NCBI RefSeq assembly: GCF_003585885.1
Contig: NZ_NRHC01000094.1
Coordinates: 1-40,596 of the forward strand
DNA length: 40,596 nucleotides
Origin: Psittacicella hinzii
GTDB taxonomy: Bacteria > Pseudomonadota > Gammaproteobacteria > Enterobacterales > Psittacicellaceae
Reading direction: 5' to 3'
The position numbers and the translations under genes are program-made. The notes under the pieces were generated by a model. That model was not told the origin of the DNA. It did no database searches and was given only the letters and a program-made list of their open reading frames with translations. Of the stretch, positions 25,885 to 33,015 are shown piece by piece; within the stretch, counting starts at the first letter, position 1, and each line of letters starts with the position of its first letter.

Positions 25885-27598
25885 ATAAGTTTTCCGGATC
25901 AATAAATGCAAATGTAAAACGGTTAATTGCTTTGCCTTCTTTAAAGGCTTCTTGTACAAGTAAAGCTACGGATGCACGACTTTGTGGTTGCGTGCAAAGG
26001 GCAATAGCTTTTTCCATACGTTCTTGCAAATCTTGAGGATTGCAAGTTTGTACACGAAGAGGTTCTTGGGTGTTAGTGCCTGTGCTTGCATTGGCATTAG
26101 TATCTGCACCAGTAGTTACACCTGAACCTGCATTTGCACTTGCACCTGTATTTTGTGCAGAAGCAACCTCTGGAGGATTAGTTTGAGAGCTTGCTTGCGC
26201 ATTAGTTTGTGAACTAGCTTGCGAAGTTGTTGCACTCTTGCTCTTTGGACAAGTTGCTTGGGCACTTTCTTGCTCTAGGTCATCTTGGGCAGTTTCTTGC
26301 CAAGCGCGAAGCGCTTGCTCTTGACGAGCTTGTTGCTTATCCAAATCTGCTTGACTTAACCAGTCCGCCATAGAAATGCCATAAAAGCTTGAGTTGTTTT
26401 CTTGCGGATCAAGCACAAAAAAGTCTTGATTTAGGAGCTGTAACTTATCCCAAGTGGTTAGGGCTTGCTCTTGTTCTTTAACCCCACGTAGGTTGTTACT
26501 TGCAGTAAAAGTACGAATTTTACCCACCGGAATTGGGTAAAGAGAATCTACTTCACTGTAAGCCTCACGGTCTCGCATTTTTGCCAGATTACCAAAATCA
26601 ATAAACTCATGGATATTTTGGTAAGAATGGATTTGCGGTGCTCTTTGTCCATAAGCTTGTGACCAATTGAGCATACGCTGGCGATGGATATGACCGTAGA
26701 TCATGAGGTTAGCTTGGCTCATATGCGCTAAGTAAGCAGTGTAGTTTAACTCTATGTCAGCCATATCTAGGGTACTTGCTTGCCCTAGAGAAGCTTGCTC
26801 TTGGTTGCTTAGGCTTGCAGAATTACTAGAGTTGTTAGCGTTAATTGTAGCTGTTAACAGCTCTTCTTGCTGTTTACGTTTAGCTTTCGAAGCTTGTGAG
26901 ATACGATTAGCGATTGCTTTTACTAAAAAAGTAGGAATGATCTTTTCGATAAAGCGAACAAAACCAGAACGGACAACACGGCGATATCTTTGGTAAGCTT
27001 CGTCAGCTAAACAAAGGTTATCTCCATGACAGAGCCAGAGGCGTAAGCCCTCTGGGTCTTGCGCTTGATCTAAAGTTTTACTCTTGTATCTTAGTTCATT
27101 AAGTAAGCTATCACGATTTGTAAAGGTATAGTTACTTAGAGTTGCAACTTGAGGATCAAGTTGGGTAAAAGTTGCAAGAGTTGCTTTGTCTCCCTCTTGG
27201 TTAATAGAGAAGTCGATTAAAGTATTTTCTGGTAAGTAAATAGCACCTATGGCTTTACAAAATTTCTTCCCGAGTAAGAAATCACGGTTACCTACCATAA
27301 AGAAGATCTCGCCTCCAGCTTCTTTAAACGCCAGAAGTTTAGCTTGGATAGGTTTAAACCAGTCAGGAATAAAATCCCCAATCCCTAGTGCTAAAAAATC
27401 CCCAAGGATAAAGAGACGAATGTGTGCTTGTAAACGGTGGTCAATGGCAAGCTGGGTTAGCTTGTCCACAAAGTTAGTAAAGAGTTGTTCTAACTCATTG
27501 GTACTTGCATCAAGATGCAGGTCACTAACAAAGAAGTTGTAGAGGGTCAGGTCATCACCTTCAATGCGAGTTAGAAATGGTAGAGTGTAATTGTCCAT
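25883..27598 (-). CDS. lpxH: LpxH-type UDP-2,3-diacylglucosamine hydrolase with long insert and C-terminal tail
   Basis: LpxH cleaves UDP-2,3-diacylglucosamine to lipid X and UMP in lipid A synthesis at the inner membrane. The calcineurin-like metal site is complete: D26 and H28 (SDLHLD), D67 (LGDF), N104 in GNRDFLLGKKF (a very LpxH-like block), H191 in CHGDNLCLADEAYQRYR, and H303/H305 in GHIHRQ. The helical cap region KAIANRISQASKAKRKQ also fits. The protein has 571 residues, while LpxH is usually about 240. The extra length comes from an insert at about 131-187 before the HGD motif, an Asn/Ser/Gln insert at about 253-280, and a tail from about 345 that includes Ala/Ser/Thr/Gln/Asn-rich low complexity (about 450-520) before an ordered-looking end (QERMEKAIALC...FTFAFIDPENL). 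The reading frame is intact. No clear ribosome site. A relaxed-specificity metallophosphoesterase is the alternative. Confidence 0.82.
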   Translation of the reverse strand: MDNYTLPFLTRIEGDDLTLYNFFVSDLHLDASTNELEQLFTNFVDKLTQLAIDHRLQAHIRLFILGDFLALGIGDFIPDWFKPIQAKLLAFKEAGGEIFFMVGNRDFLLGKKFCKAIGAIYLPENTLIDFSINQEGDKATLATFTQLDPQVATLSNYTFTNRDSLLNELRYKSKTLDQAQDPEGLRLWLCHGDNLCLADEAYQRYRRVVRSGFVRFIEKIIPTFLVKAIANRISQASKAKRKQQEELLTATINANNSSNSASLSNQEQASLGQASTLDMADIELNYTAYLAHMSQANLMIYGHIHRQRMLNWSQAYGQRAPQIHSYQNIHEFIDFGNLAKMRDREAYSEVDSLYPIPVGKIRTFTASNNLRGVKEQEQALTTWDKLQLLNQDFFVLDPQENNSSFYGISMADWLSQADLDKQQARQEQALRAWQETAQDDLEQESAQATCPKSKSATTSQASSQTNAQASSQTNPPEVASAQNTGASANAGSGVTTGADTNANASTGTNTQEPLRVQTCNPQDLQERMEKAIALCTQPQSRASVALLVQEAFKEGKAINRFTFAFIDPENL

Positions 27599-27753
27599 TG
27601 TTTGTCTGTGTTGATTGGAAAGTTAAAATTAGGGGATGGTAATAATAGGATAGCATAAAGGTCGGAGGTTTAGGGGAATTTAGTTGGAAGTTATTATAGG
27701 AGGCTAGAGGTTATAGTAGGAGGTTGTAGCGTGGGGTTAGAGAGATCGGCAGG

Positions 27754-27779
27754 AAAAAACCGAAACTAGGCTTCGGTTT
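27754..27779 (-). terminator. Minus-strand terminator upstream of lpxH
   Basis: On the minus strand AAACCGAA/TTCGGTTT (27779-27772 with 27764-27757), with a 7-nt loop, is followed by TTT (six T in all, three of them in the stem). It lies 156 bp before the lpxH start, so a minus-strand RNA from around 27800-27950 would end here, or lpxH transcription would be attenuated here. Confidence 0.75.
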
Positions 27780-27844
27780 ATCAGGTTAGTTTATAGCAAT
27801 TAGAATGAGCGCCTTGTAAAATTAGCGCGCAAATAGAAAACAAC

Positions 27845-27939
27845 GTATCGCTTTTCAAAAACAGTATGTGTCTGCCGAATCTCTCTATTATAAAACTGGC
27901 GTGTGGCACCAGCTTTCCCTTTGAATTGAAAAGCGATAC
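27845..27939. other. 95-bp inverted-repeat element between two minus-strand terminators
   Basis: GTATCGCTTTTCAA (27845-27858) is exactly complementary to TTGAAAAGCGATAC (27926-27939). The interior has a further small hairpin (CTGG...CCAG near 27896-27912) and a TATAAT on the minus strand. It has no open frame and no obvious target duplication. It lies between the hairpins at 27946-27980 and 27754-27779. It may be a small structured RNA, a leader element of lpxH, or a MITE remnant. Confidence 0.6.
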
Positions 27940-27945
27940 TAAGGG

Positions 27946-27980
27946 GTAAAAACCATTATGAGGTTAAACTCGTAATGGTT
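27946..27980 (-). terminator. Probable minus-strand terminator
   Basis: A 12-bp stem AACCATTATGAG/CTCGTAATGGTT (27951-27962 with 27969-27980), with one wobble and a 6-nt loop, is followed on the minus strand by TTTTTACC (the first two T belong to the stem). It would end a transcript coming from the structured region at 28000-30000. Confidence 0.55.
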
Positions 27981-28273
27981 AAATTTAGGAGATAACAAAT
28001 GTTTAAGAACGTTTATAGTTTTTTGTCGGTACTTAACCAACGGAGGAGGAAGTTAAAGGTTTGGCTTGTAGATTCAAACTTTTTAACTGTTTAGGGAAAG
28101 AGTTTAAGTAAAAAATAAAAAGAACGGATCTTCTAAAAACTTAGAAAAAAGGTAAGGGGGAATTCTTAAATATCTTTTACAAAAAAGGTTGCTTTGTTAG
28201 TAATTATTAGTTGCTTGTAGGCAACTAGTAGTAGTCGTTAAAATTTGGCTTTGTTAATTTTTTTAGTAACTTT

Positions 28274-28375
28274 AAGTCGGAGCTTTATTTAAAAATAGTC
28301 GGAGCTTTTATTACTTTGATAAGTTTGGAGCTTTAAAAAGTTTTGCTGGAGCTTTAAAAGTTTTGCTGGAGGTCT
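28274..28375. repeat. Tandem AGTCGGAGCTTTA-type repeats
   Basis: AGTCGGAGCTTTA (28275), AGTCGGAGCTTTTA (28297), AGTTTGGAGCTTTAAAA (28321) and two copies of a 20-bp GCTGGAGCTTTAAAAGTTTT-type unit follow one another. The motif resembles the degenerate repeat at 1950-2118. Confidence 0.7.
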
Positions 28376-28487
28376 AGTGACTTTTTAAGTAGTCGATTTT
28401 AGTTATTTAAATAAGCTTAAAGTTTACTAGTTTTAAATTCTTAGTAGGTTTTATAAAAGGTTTTAAAGCAGATTTGTTGCCTTGTTT

Positions 28488-29990
28488 TATCAGTTTTGGA
28501 CTGATTTATAAATTTGGGCTGTTTTATCCTTATGTCCTTTGCTGTTTTAGCTTATTAGAGGTAAAAAAGGGTTAATATTCTTTTTCTTTTCCCTTTAATA
28601 AAACCAGAAATAAAAAACATAAAGGGAGAAAGAGGAAAGAATATTAACTCTAAGAATTACATTTTTAGGACAGGGATACATGACTAAGTTTAAGAGGATT
28701 AAGTAGCGAGCTGCCACAAGCTACAAGAGAGTTTTGAGTTAATCCTGCTTAAACTTAGAAAGTACAAAATGCATACTCATAGCACCTATTTTTATAACGT
28801 GGAATTTTTTCTTCAAAGAGAATCTCTACTAAAGAAAAAGAATGAGTAATATGCCAGATTCTACCTCTTCCTCACAAATATTTCAGCCAAGTCTATGGAG
28901 GAAAAGATAGTTGAACTACAAGTATGCATATTTTAGCTTTGCCAAAAAGCTAAAATATGAAAACTTAGTGATTTTTCAATTTGAAAAAAATAAAAAAATC
29001 TGAGAGAAATAACAGTAGACTAATTTGCTTATTAAATGTTAGGCTACATCATTTAATAACACAACATTAGTACATTAAAAGAAAATCATCCCCGAATTTA
29101 CTTTTAACTGACAGCTTTCGGTCAGAGGCTTATTTGCTCTATTATGTTACTTTATAGGAAGAGGAATTACAAAGTAACGCGGAAACATTTTTATTCCTGT
29201 GGAAGAGAGTAAAAACTGAAAGAGATCCTTTCGTCAATGCCAGAGAAAATTTTTCTCTGCAGTGGCACATTGATGAACTGTACAGAGGAGATAGTACAGG
29301 TAGTCAAAAAAGGCTATTTTCTGTTTCTCTTAATAAAGCAAAATGGTAAAAGCTATCCTAGCTGTTACAACTCTCGGATTTAAACTGAGAGTATCTTAGT
29401 TGTTTTAAGTAGGAATGTATAAAGAACTTTGTATGTGATTGGTCTTTATGCTTCTTAATATAAAAGGGAGTTCACAACTAAGAAAACAGATGGTTTTGAC
29501 AAAACTTACTAAATGTTTAGTTGAGACAAATGAGTTTATTTATAAAAAAGATTAGTCTAAAAATTAAATTAATAAAGTGCCATTAAAAAGATAAAGAACG
29601 CAATTATTAAATTAAATATTATTTTTAATCTAAACATATTATAAAACAGAAAAAATAAAAATTATTAAAAAATGATAAAATAGAAGATATAAATTTATCA
29701 AACTGTGAAGTAGATCACACTTTTGTCTGGAGCTCAACAAAAAGAATGAGATATTTCCTAGGGAAAAGACATATAGCTTTAATATCCTCATGGTTTCGTA
29801 GGTTAAAACGAAAGTTTAACTTAGATTTACTCATATCTATATAAGTATAATCAAAAAGTTTATTATCTTTTGACTTAGAGATTATTGTGATTTATTGATA
29901 TAAATAAAAATAGCATTATCTACCTTTGTTATATAAATAATTAAAAAATTGAGAAATTAACTATATTTTTCGTAGATCGTTTATTTTTAT
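28488..29990. ncRNA. Candidate large structured RNA: about 1.5 kb of consecutive stem-loops
   Basis: There is no coding frame, but complementary arms follow each other almost without gaps: 28488-28504; 28571-28648 (arms of about 28); 28684-28758 (19 bp, one bulge, inner GTAGC/GCTAC); 28771-28854 (GCATA-CTCAT arms with two nested stems); 28861-28910; 28927-28959 (perfect 14 bp); 28972-28988; 29019-29071 (ACTAAT outside a perfect 10-bp stem); 29075-29107; 29108-29125; 29146-29178; 29234-29273; 29278-29299; 29367-29403; 29419-29449; 29475-29523; 29747-29790 (nested). After about 29530 the sequence is so AT-rich that weak stems are expected by chance. Strand is undetermined: the minus-strand terminator at 27946-27980 favours minus, but this is not proof. 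It does not show the conserved cores of RNase P RNA, tmRNA, SRP RNA or 6S RNA. A graveyard of small palindromic elements is the main alternative. Confidence 0.4.
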
Positions 29991-30074
29991 TTAGACGAGA
30001 GTGATAACAAATTACCAAGAAAGTGGCAGGTTGAGGATTGAGTAAAACTAGCTTTAAACTAGTCAAGAAAAAGG

Positions 30075-30350
30075 AAAGCTAGACCTAAAATCGTAATTTA
30101 AGGCAAAGGCGTTAAAAATAAAGCTAGACCTAAAATAGCAAGTTAAGGCAAAGGCTTAAAAAGAAAGCTGGGCTAAAAATAGCAAGTTAAGGCAAAGGCT
30201 TAAAAAGAAAGCTGGGCTAAAAATAGTAATTTAAGACAAAGTCGTAAAAAGAAAGCTAGGCTAAGAATAGTAATTTGGGGTACAGCTCAGGTAAAGGCGT
30301 AAAAAATAAAGCTTGACCAAAAATAGTAAGTTAAAGTAAAAGTGTAGATG
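30075..30350. repeat. 44-bp tandem repeat, six units, upstream of thiI
   Basis: Units begin with AAAGCT at 30075, 30120, 30164, 30208, 30252 and 30308, so the period is 44-45 bp and the last interval is 56. The core is AAAGCTNGRCTAAAAATAG then TAAGTTAAGGCAAAGGC. The third and fourth copies are nearly identical. The units are contiguous, without unique spacers, and the period is not a multiple of 3. Confidence 0.9.
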
Positions 30351-30522
30351 GTTAAGTAAAGTCCTCCTCATTAAAGGCAAACTGCGCAAATCCTACCTCA
30401 AAGCTACATGCTCCAGCACAAGGTTTAACTTGCTCTTCAATTCATAATTCTCCCCTCCCTTTCTCCTGTGATTTCTTCGCTAAATTAGTCCAAATTCCCG
30501 CAAATTACATCAAAAAAGACGG

Positions 30523-30528
30523 TATAAT
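30523..30528 (+). promoter_or_regulatory. Probable -10 element for thiI
   Basis: A perfect TATAAT lies 63 bp before the thiI start. The -35 region 17 bp upstream (GCAAAT) is poor, so an activator or a relaxed promoter is implied. Confidence 0.45.
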
Positions 30529-30590
30529 ATAGCAACTTGGAGACTAAAGTTTTGCTCCAATAATTTAGTATTAAAATTCACCGGTATATT

Positions 30591-32069
30591 ATGTATTTAC
30601 GAATTAAACTACATCCTGAGATTGTGACTAAGTCAGACTCAGTACGTAAACGTTTTGTAAAGATCCTTTCTTCGAACATTAGACAAAGTTTAAAAACTTA
30701 CAACCTTGATTGTTCAATTCAACCTAACTGGGATAATATCCTAGTTAGAGCCAAATGCGAACCTACACTCTACCCTGTATTTGTCCAAATCCTCCGTCAA
30801 GTACCAGGTATCCAAAAGATCCTCAAAATCAAACTTGTTCCTTTTACTGACATGCATCAACTCTTTGAAGAAGTTTTAGAGTTAAACCGTGAGCGTTTAC
30901 AAAATAAAACTTTCTGCGTGCGTGTAAAACGTAAAGGTAAGCATGAAGTGCGTTCAATTGATATTGAGCGTTATGTTGGTGGTGGGTTACGCCAACATAT
31001 CGAGGGTAGTAAAGTACAACTAACTAATCCTCAAGAAACCGTACAAATTGAAATCGAAAACGATCAAGCTTTCTTAATTGAGCATGTTTTCTCTGGTTTA
31101 GGTGGCTTCCCAATTGGAACCCAAGACGCAGTATTGTCAATGATCTCTGGGGGTTATGACTCTGCGGTTTCTTCTTACCAAATGATTCGTCGTGGTTGTA
31201 AACTGCACTACCTCTTCTTTAACCTTGGTGGTCAAGAGCACGAGTATTACGTAAAACGTATTGCGCGTAAAATTTGGCAAGGTTATTCAGCTTCACACAA
31301 TGTGAAGTTTGTAACCGTAGACTTCTACGACATTATGATCAATATTGCCAACGCAGTAAGCGATGGCTATACCGGCGTTTGTTTAAAACGCATGTTCTAC
31401 CGTGTTGCCAATGCGATCGCTCAACGCTTACGCATTGATGGTTTAGTAACCGGTGAAGCTTTAGGGCAAGTGAGCTCGCAAACGTTAAAGAATCTTGCAG
31501 TAATTGAACAGGTAAGTGAGCGTCCAATTCTTCGTCCATTAATTGCCATGGACAAAGAAGAGATTATTCACTTAGCGCAACAAATTCAAACTGCTGAGAT
31601 CTCTGCACGTGTCCAAGAGTTCTGTGGCATTATGGGGAAAAAACCTACCATTGCTGCTGACGTTAAACAGCTTGAACAAGAAGAAGCTAAACTTGATATC
31701 GACGCCTTAGTAGCAAAAGCTATTGAGACTGCCAAAGTTGAAAACATGCGTGAACTTGCACAGCAAGATCTAGCGCATATCGAAGCAACGCAATTAACTT
31801 TTGTTTCTCAACTATACAGCGACAAAGATGTAATCATTGACGTACGTGACCAAGAGACTTTTGAAAATGCAAATAACCCTTGGCCTGTACCGGCGATTAA
31901 CATTCCATTCTTCCACTTAGTTGACAAGTTTGGTGACCTTGACCAAAGTAAACGCTATGTTCTTTACTGTACTAAAGGCTTATTAAGCCGTATCCAAGCA
32001 GTTAACCTTATTGAGAACGGCTATAAAAACGTTGTAGTTTTAAGTAAAGATTACAAGTTTGAACAATAG
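30591..32069 (+). CDS. thiI: tRNA 4-thiouridine synthase / thiamine sulfurtransferase ThiI
   Basis: ThiI adenylates U8 of tRNA and transfers sulfur to it, and in bacteria with the rhodanese domain it also feeds sulfur to the ThiS carrier for the thiamine thiazole. The protein has 492 residues, close to the E. coli length. Order: N-terminal ferredoxin-like and THUMP region (1 to about 165), PP-loop SGGYDSAVSS with S186-D190, the adenylation domain with C345 in EFCGIMGKKPT, and a rhodanese domain (about 395-492) with the active-site C460 in LYCTKG. Both redox cysteines are thus present. The start ATG has no obvious Shine-Dalgarno, but the first residues (MYLRIKLHPEIVTKS) match the family N-terminus. 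It is followed 135 bp later by rsmE on the same strand. Confidence 0.97.
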   Translation: MYLRIKLHPEIVTKSDSVRKRFVKILSSNIRQSLKTYNLDCSIQPNWDNILVRAKCEPTLYPVFVQILRQVPGIQKILKIKLVPFTDMHQLFEEVLELNRERLQNKTFCVRVKRKGKHEVRSIDIERYVGGGLRQHIEGSKVQLTNPQETVQIEIENDQAFLIEHVFSGLGGFPIGTQDAVLSMISGGYDSAVSSYQMIRRGCKLHYLFFNLGGQEHEYYVKRIARKIWQGYSASHNVKFVTVDFYDIMINIANAVSDGYTGVCLKRMFYRVANAIAQRLRIDGLVTGEALGQVSSQTLKNLAVIEQVSERPILRPLIAMDKEEIIHLAQQIQTAEISARVQEFCGIMGKKPTIAADVKQLEQEEAKLDIDALVAKAIETAKVENMRELAQQDLAHIEATQLTFVSQLYSDKDVIIDVRDQETFENANNPWPVPAINIPFFHLVDKFGDLDQSKRYVLYCTKGLLSRIQAVNLIENGYKNVVVLSKDYKFEQ

Positions 32070-32093
32070 TTAGTTAAGGTTATTTACAGTAAT

Positions 32094-32128
32094 GCGCTAC
32101 TAGGGTAACTGGGTTACCTAAGTAGCGC
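32094..32128. other. Hairpin between thiI and rsmE
   Basis: GCGCTACT and AGTAGCGC form an outer 8-bp stem, and GGTAAC and GTTACC form an inner 6-bp stem, with a small internal loop. No T tract follows, so it is more likely a processing or stabilising hairpin than a terminator. Confidence 0.55.
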
Positions 32129-32132
32129 TATT

Positions 32133-32181
32133 GTGAAATAGCACCATAGTGACACTACTGTGAAATAGCACTACAGTGACA
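32133..32181. repeat. Two 22-bp direct repeats upstream of rsmE
   Basis: GTGAAATAGCACCATAGTGACA (in two halves: GTGAAATAGCA, CCATAGTGACA) at 32133 recurs at 32160 with three base changes (GTGAAATAGCA, CTACAGTGACA). They lie 24-70 bp before the rsmE start and could be operator-like sites. Confidence 0.65.
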
Positions 32182-32204
32182 TAGCAATAAGGGAAATAAA
32201 AAAG

Positions 32205-32954
32205 ATGCGTCTATATCGAACTTACCATCCACAAGTGTTAGAGGTAACTTTACCTTATACGCTTGAACTTGAAGAGGGCTCGTTTAACCACTTATGTAAA
32301 GTTCTCCGTCTTAAAGACGGAGAAACCATTCACGTCGTTGATGGCTCGGGTGGACATTACGTAGGAATGCTTGTAAACGTGAGTAAACGTAGTGCCCAAG
32401 TTGACCTGCAAGAATACGTGCAAGCTACCAACGAATCACCTCTTCATCTTCACTTAGTCCAAGGTATCTCTCGTGGTGACCGTATGGACCTCACTATTCA
32501 AAAAGCGGTTGAGCTGGGAGTTAAAGAGATTACTCCAGTATTTACCGAGAGATGTGAAGTACGCCTAAGTGGCGAGCGTTTGGAGAAAAAAATGCAACGC
32601 TGGCGTGAGATTATTATCTCAGCTTGCTTACAAAGTTATCGCGATACTATTCCGCAGTTAAATCCGGCAATAGATCTCGCAGATTTTTATAAACAAATTG
32701 CAACAAACGATCATAGTCAAGAATTGTTTGTGAACCTCAATCCTTTTGCTGGACAAAGACTAGGAGAAGTTAGTGGCTCGTACACTCGTATTAATCTTCT
32801 CATAGGTTCAGAGGGAGGATTGTCAGATAAAGAAATTGCTGATGCAACTAAAGTTGGCTTTAGTGACTATAACCTTGGTCCGCGTGTACTACGCACTGAG
32901 ACCGCAGGTTTAGCAGCCATCTCGATCTTGCAAGCAGTATTAGGTGACCTTTAA
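32205..32954 (+). CDS. rsmE: 16S rRNA (uracil1498-N3)-methyltransferase RsmE
   Basis: RsmE methylates N3 of U1498 in 16S rRNA of the 30S subunit with S-adenosylmethionine. The 249-residue length is normal. The N-terminal PUA-like domain has the pattern MRLYRTYHP and HLCKVLRLKDGETIHVVDG. The SPOUT knot domain shows QGISRGDRMDLTIQKAVELG, TERCEVRL, the SAM-binding loop IGSEGG (G201-G205) and LGPRVLRTETAGLAAI near residues 224-239, all characteristic. It follows thiI on the same strand and precedes giant gene B by 61 bp, so these three may be co-transcribed. AAAG directly before the ATG is a weak ribosome site. Confidence 0.97.
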   Translation: MRLYRTYHPQVLEVTLPYTLELEEGSFNHLCKVLRLKDGETIHVVDGSGGHYVGMLVNVSKRSAQVDLQEYVQATNESPLHLHLVQGISRGDRMDLTIQKAVELGVKEITPVFTERCEVRLSGERLEKKMQRWREIIISACLQSYRDTIPQLNPAIDLADFYKQIATNDHSQELFVNLNPFAGQRLGEVSGSYTRINLLIGSEGGLSDKEIADATKVGFSDYNLGPRVLRTETAGLAAISILQAVLGDL

Positions 32955-32966
32955 TCGGTAGCATTA

Positions 32967-32998
32967 GCTTAGGTGAAGTTATCTAACTTCAACTAAGC
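32967..32998. other. Hairpin between rsmE and giant gene B
   Basis: GCTTAGGTGAAGTT pairs with AACTTCAACTAAGC (13 of 14 pairs) around ATCT. No T tract follows, so read-through into the downstream gene is plausible. Confidence 0.6.
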
Positions 32999-33015
32999 GC
33001 TAATCTAAGGATAAT

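Larger units (their letters stand above)
27599..30590. other. 3-kb gene-free region between lpxH and thiI (divergent)
   Basis: It separates the minus-strand lpxH from the plus-strand thiI. From left to right it holds the minus-strand terminator 27754-27779, the 95-bp inverted-repeat element, the probable terminator 27946-27980, a perfect 7-bp hairpin TAGTTGC/GCAACTA near 28211-28230, the AGTCGGAGC repeats, the stem-loop chain, a very AT-rich stretch (29540-29990), the 44-bp array and the thiI promoter. No tRNA or rRNA was seen. Confidence 0.8.

Noticed and set aside
28571-29523. RNase P RNA, tmRNA, SRP RNA or 6S RNA in the structured region
   Set aside because: The expected conserved cores (for example GAGGAAAGTCCGGGC of RNase P, the alanyl acceptor ends of tmRNA, the GGAAGGAAGCA-type SRP loop) are absent.
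30075-30350. 44-bp array as a CRISPR
   Set aside because: The units are contiguous, without unique spacers of constant length, and no cas gene is in the window.
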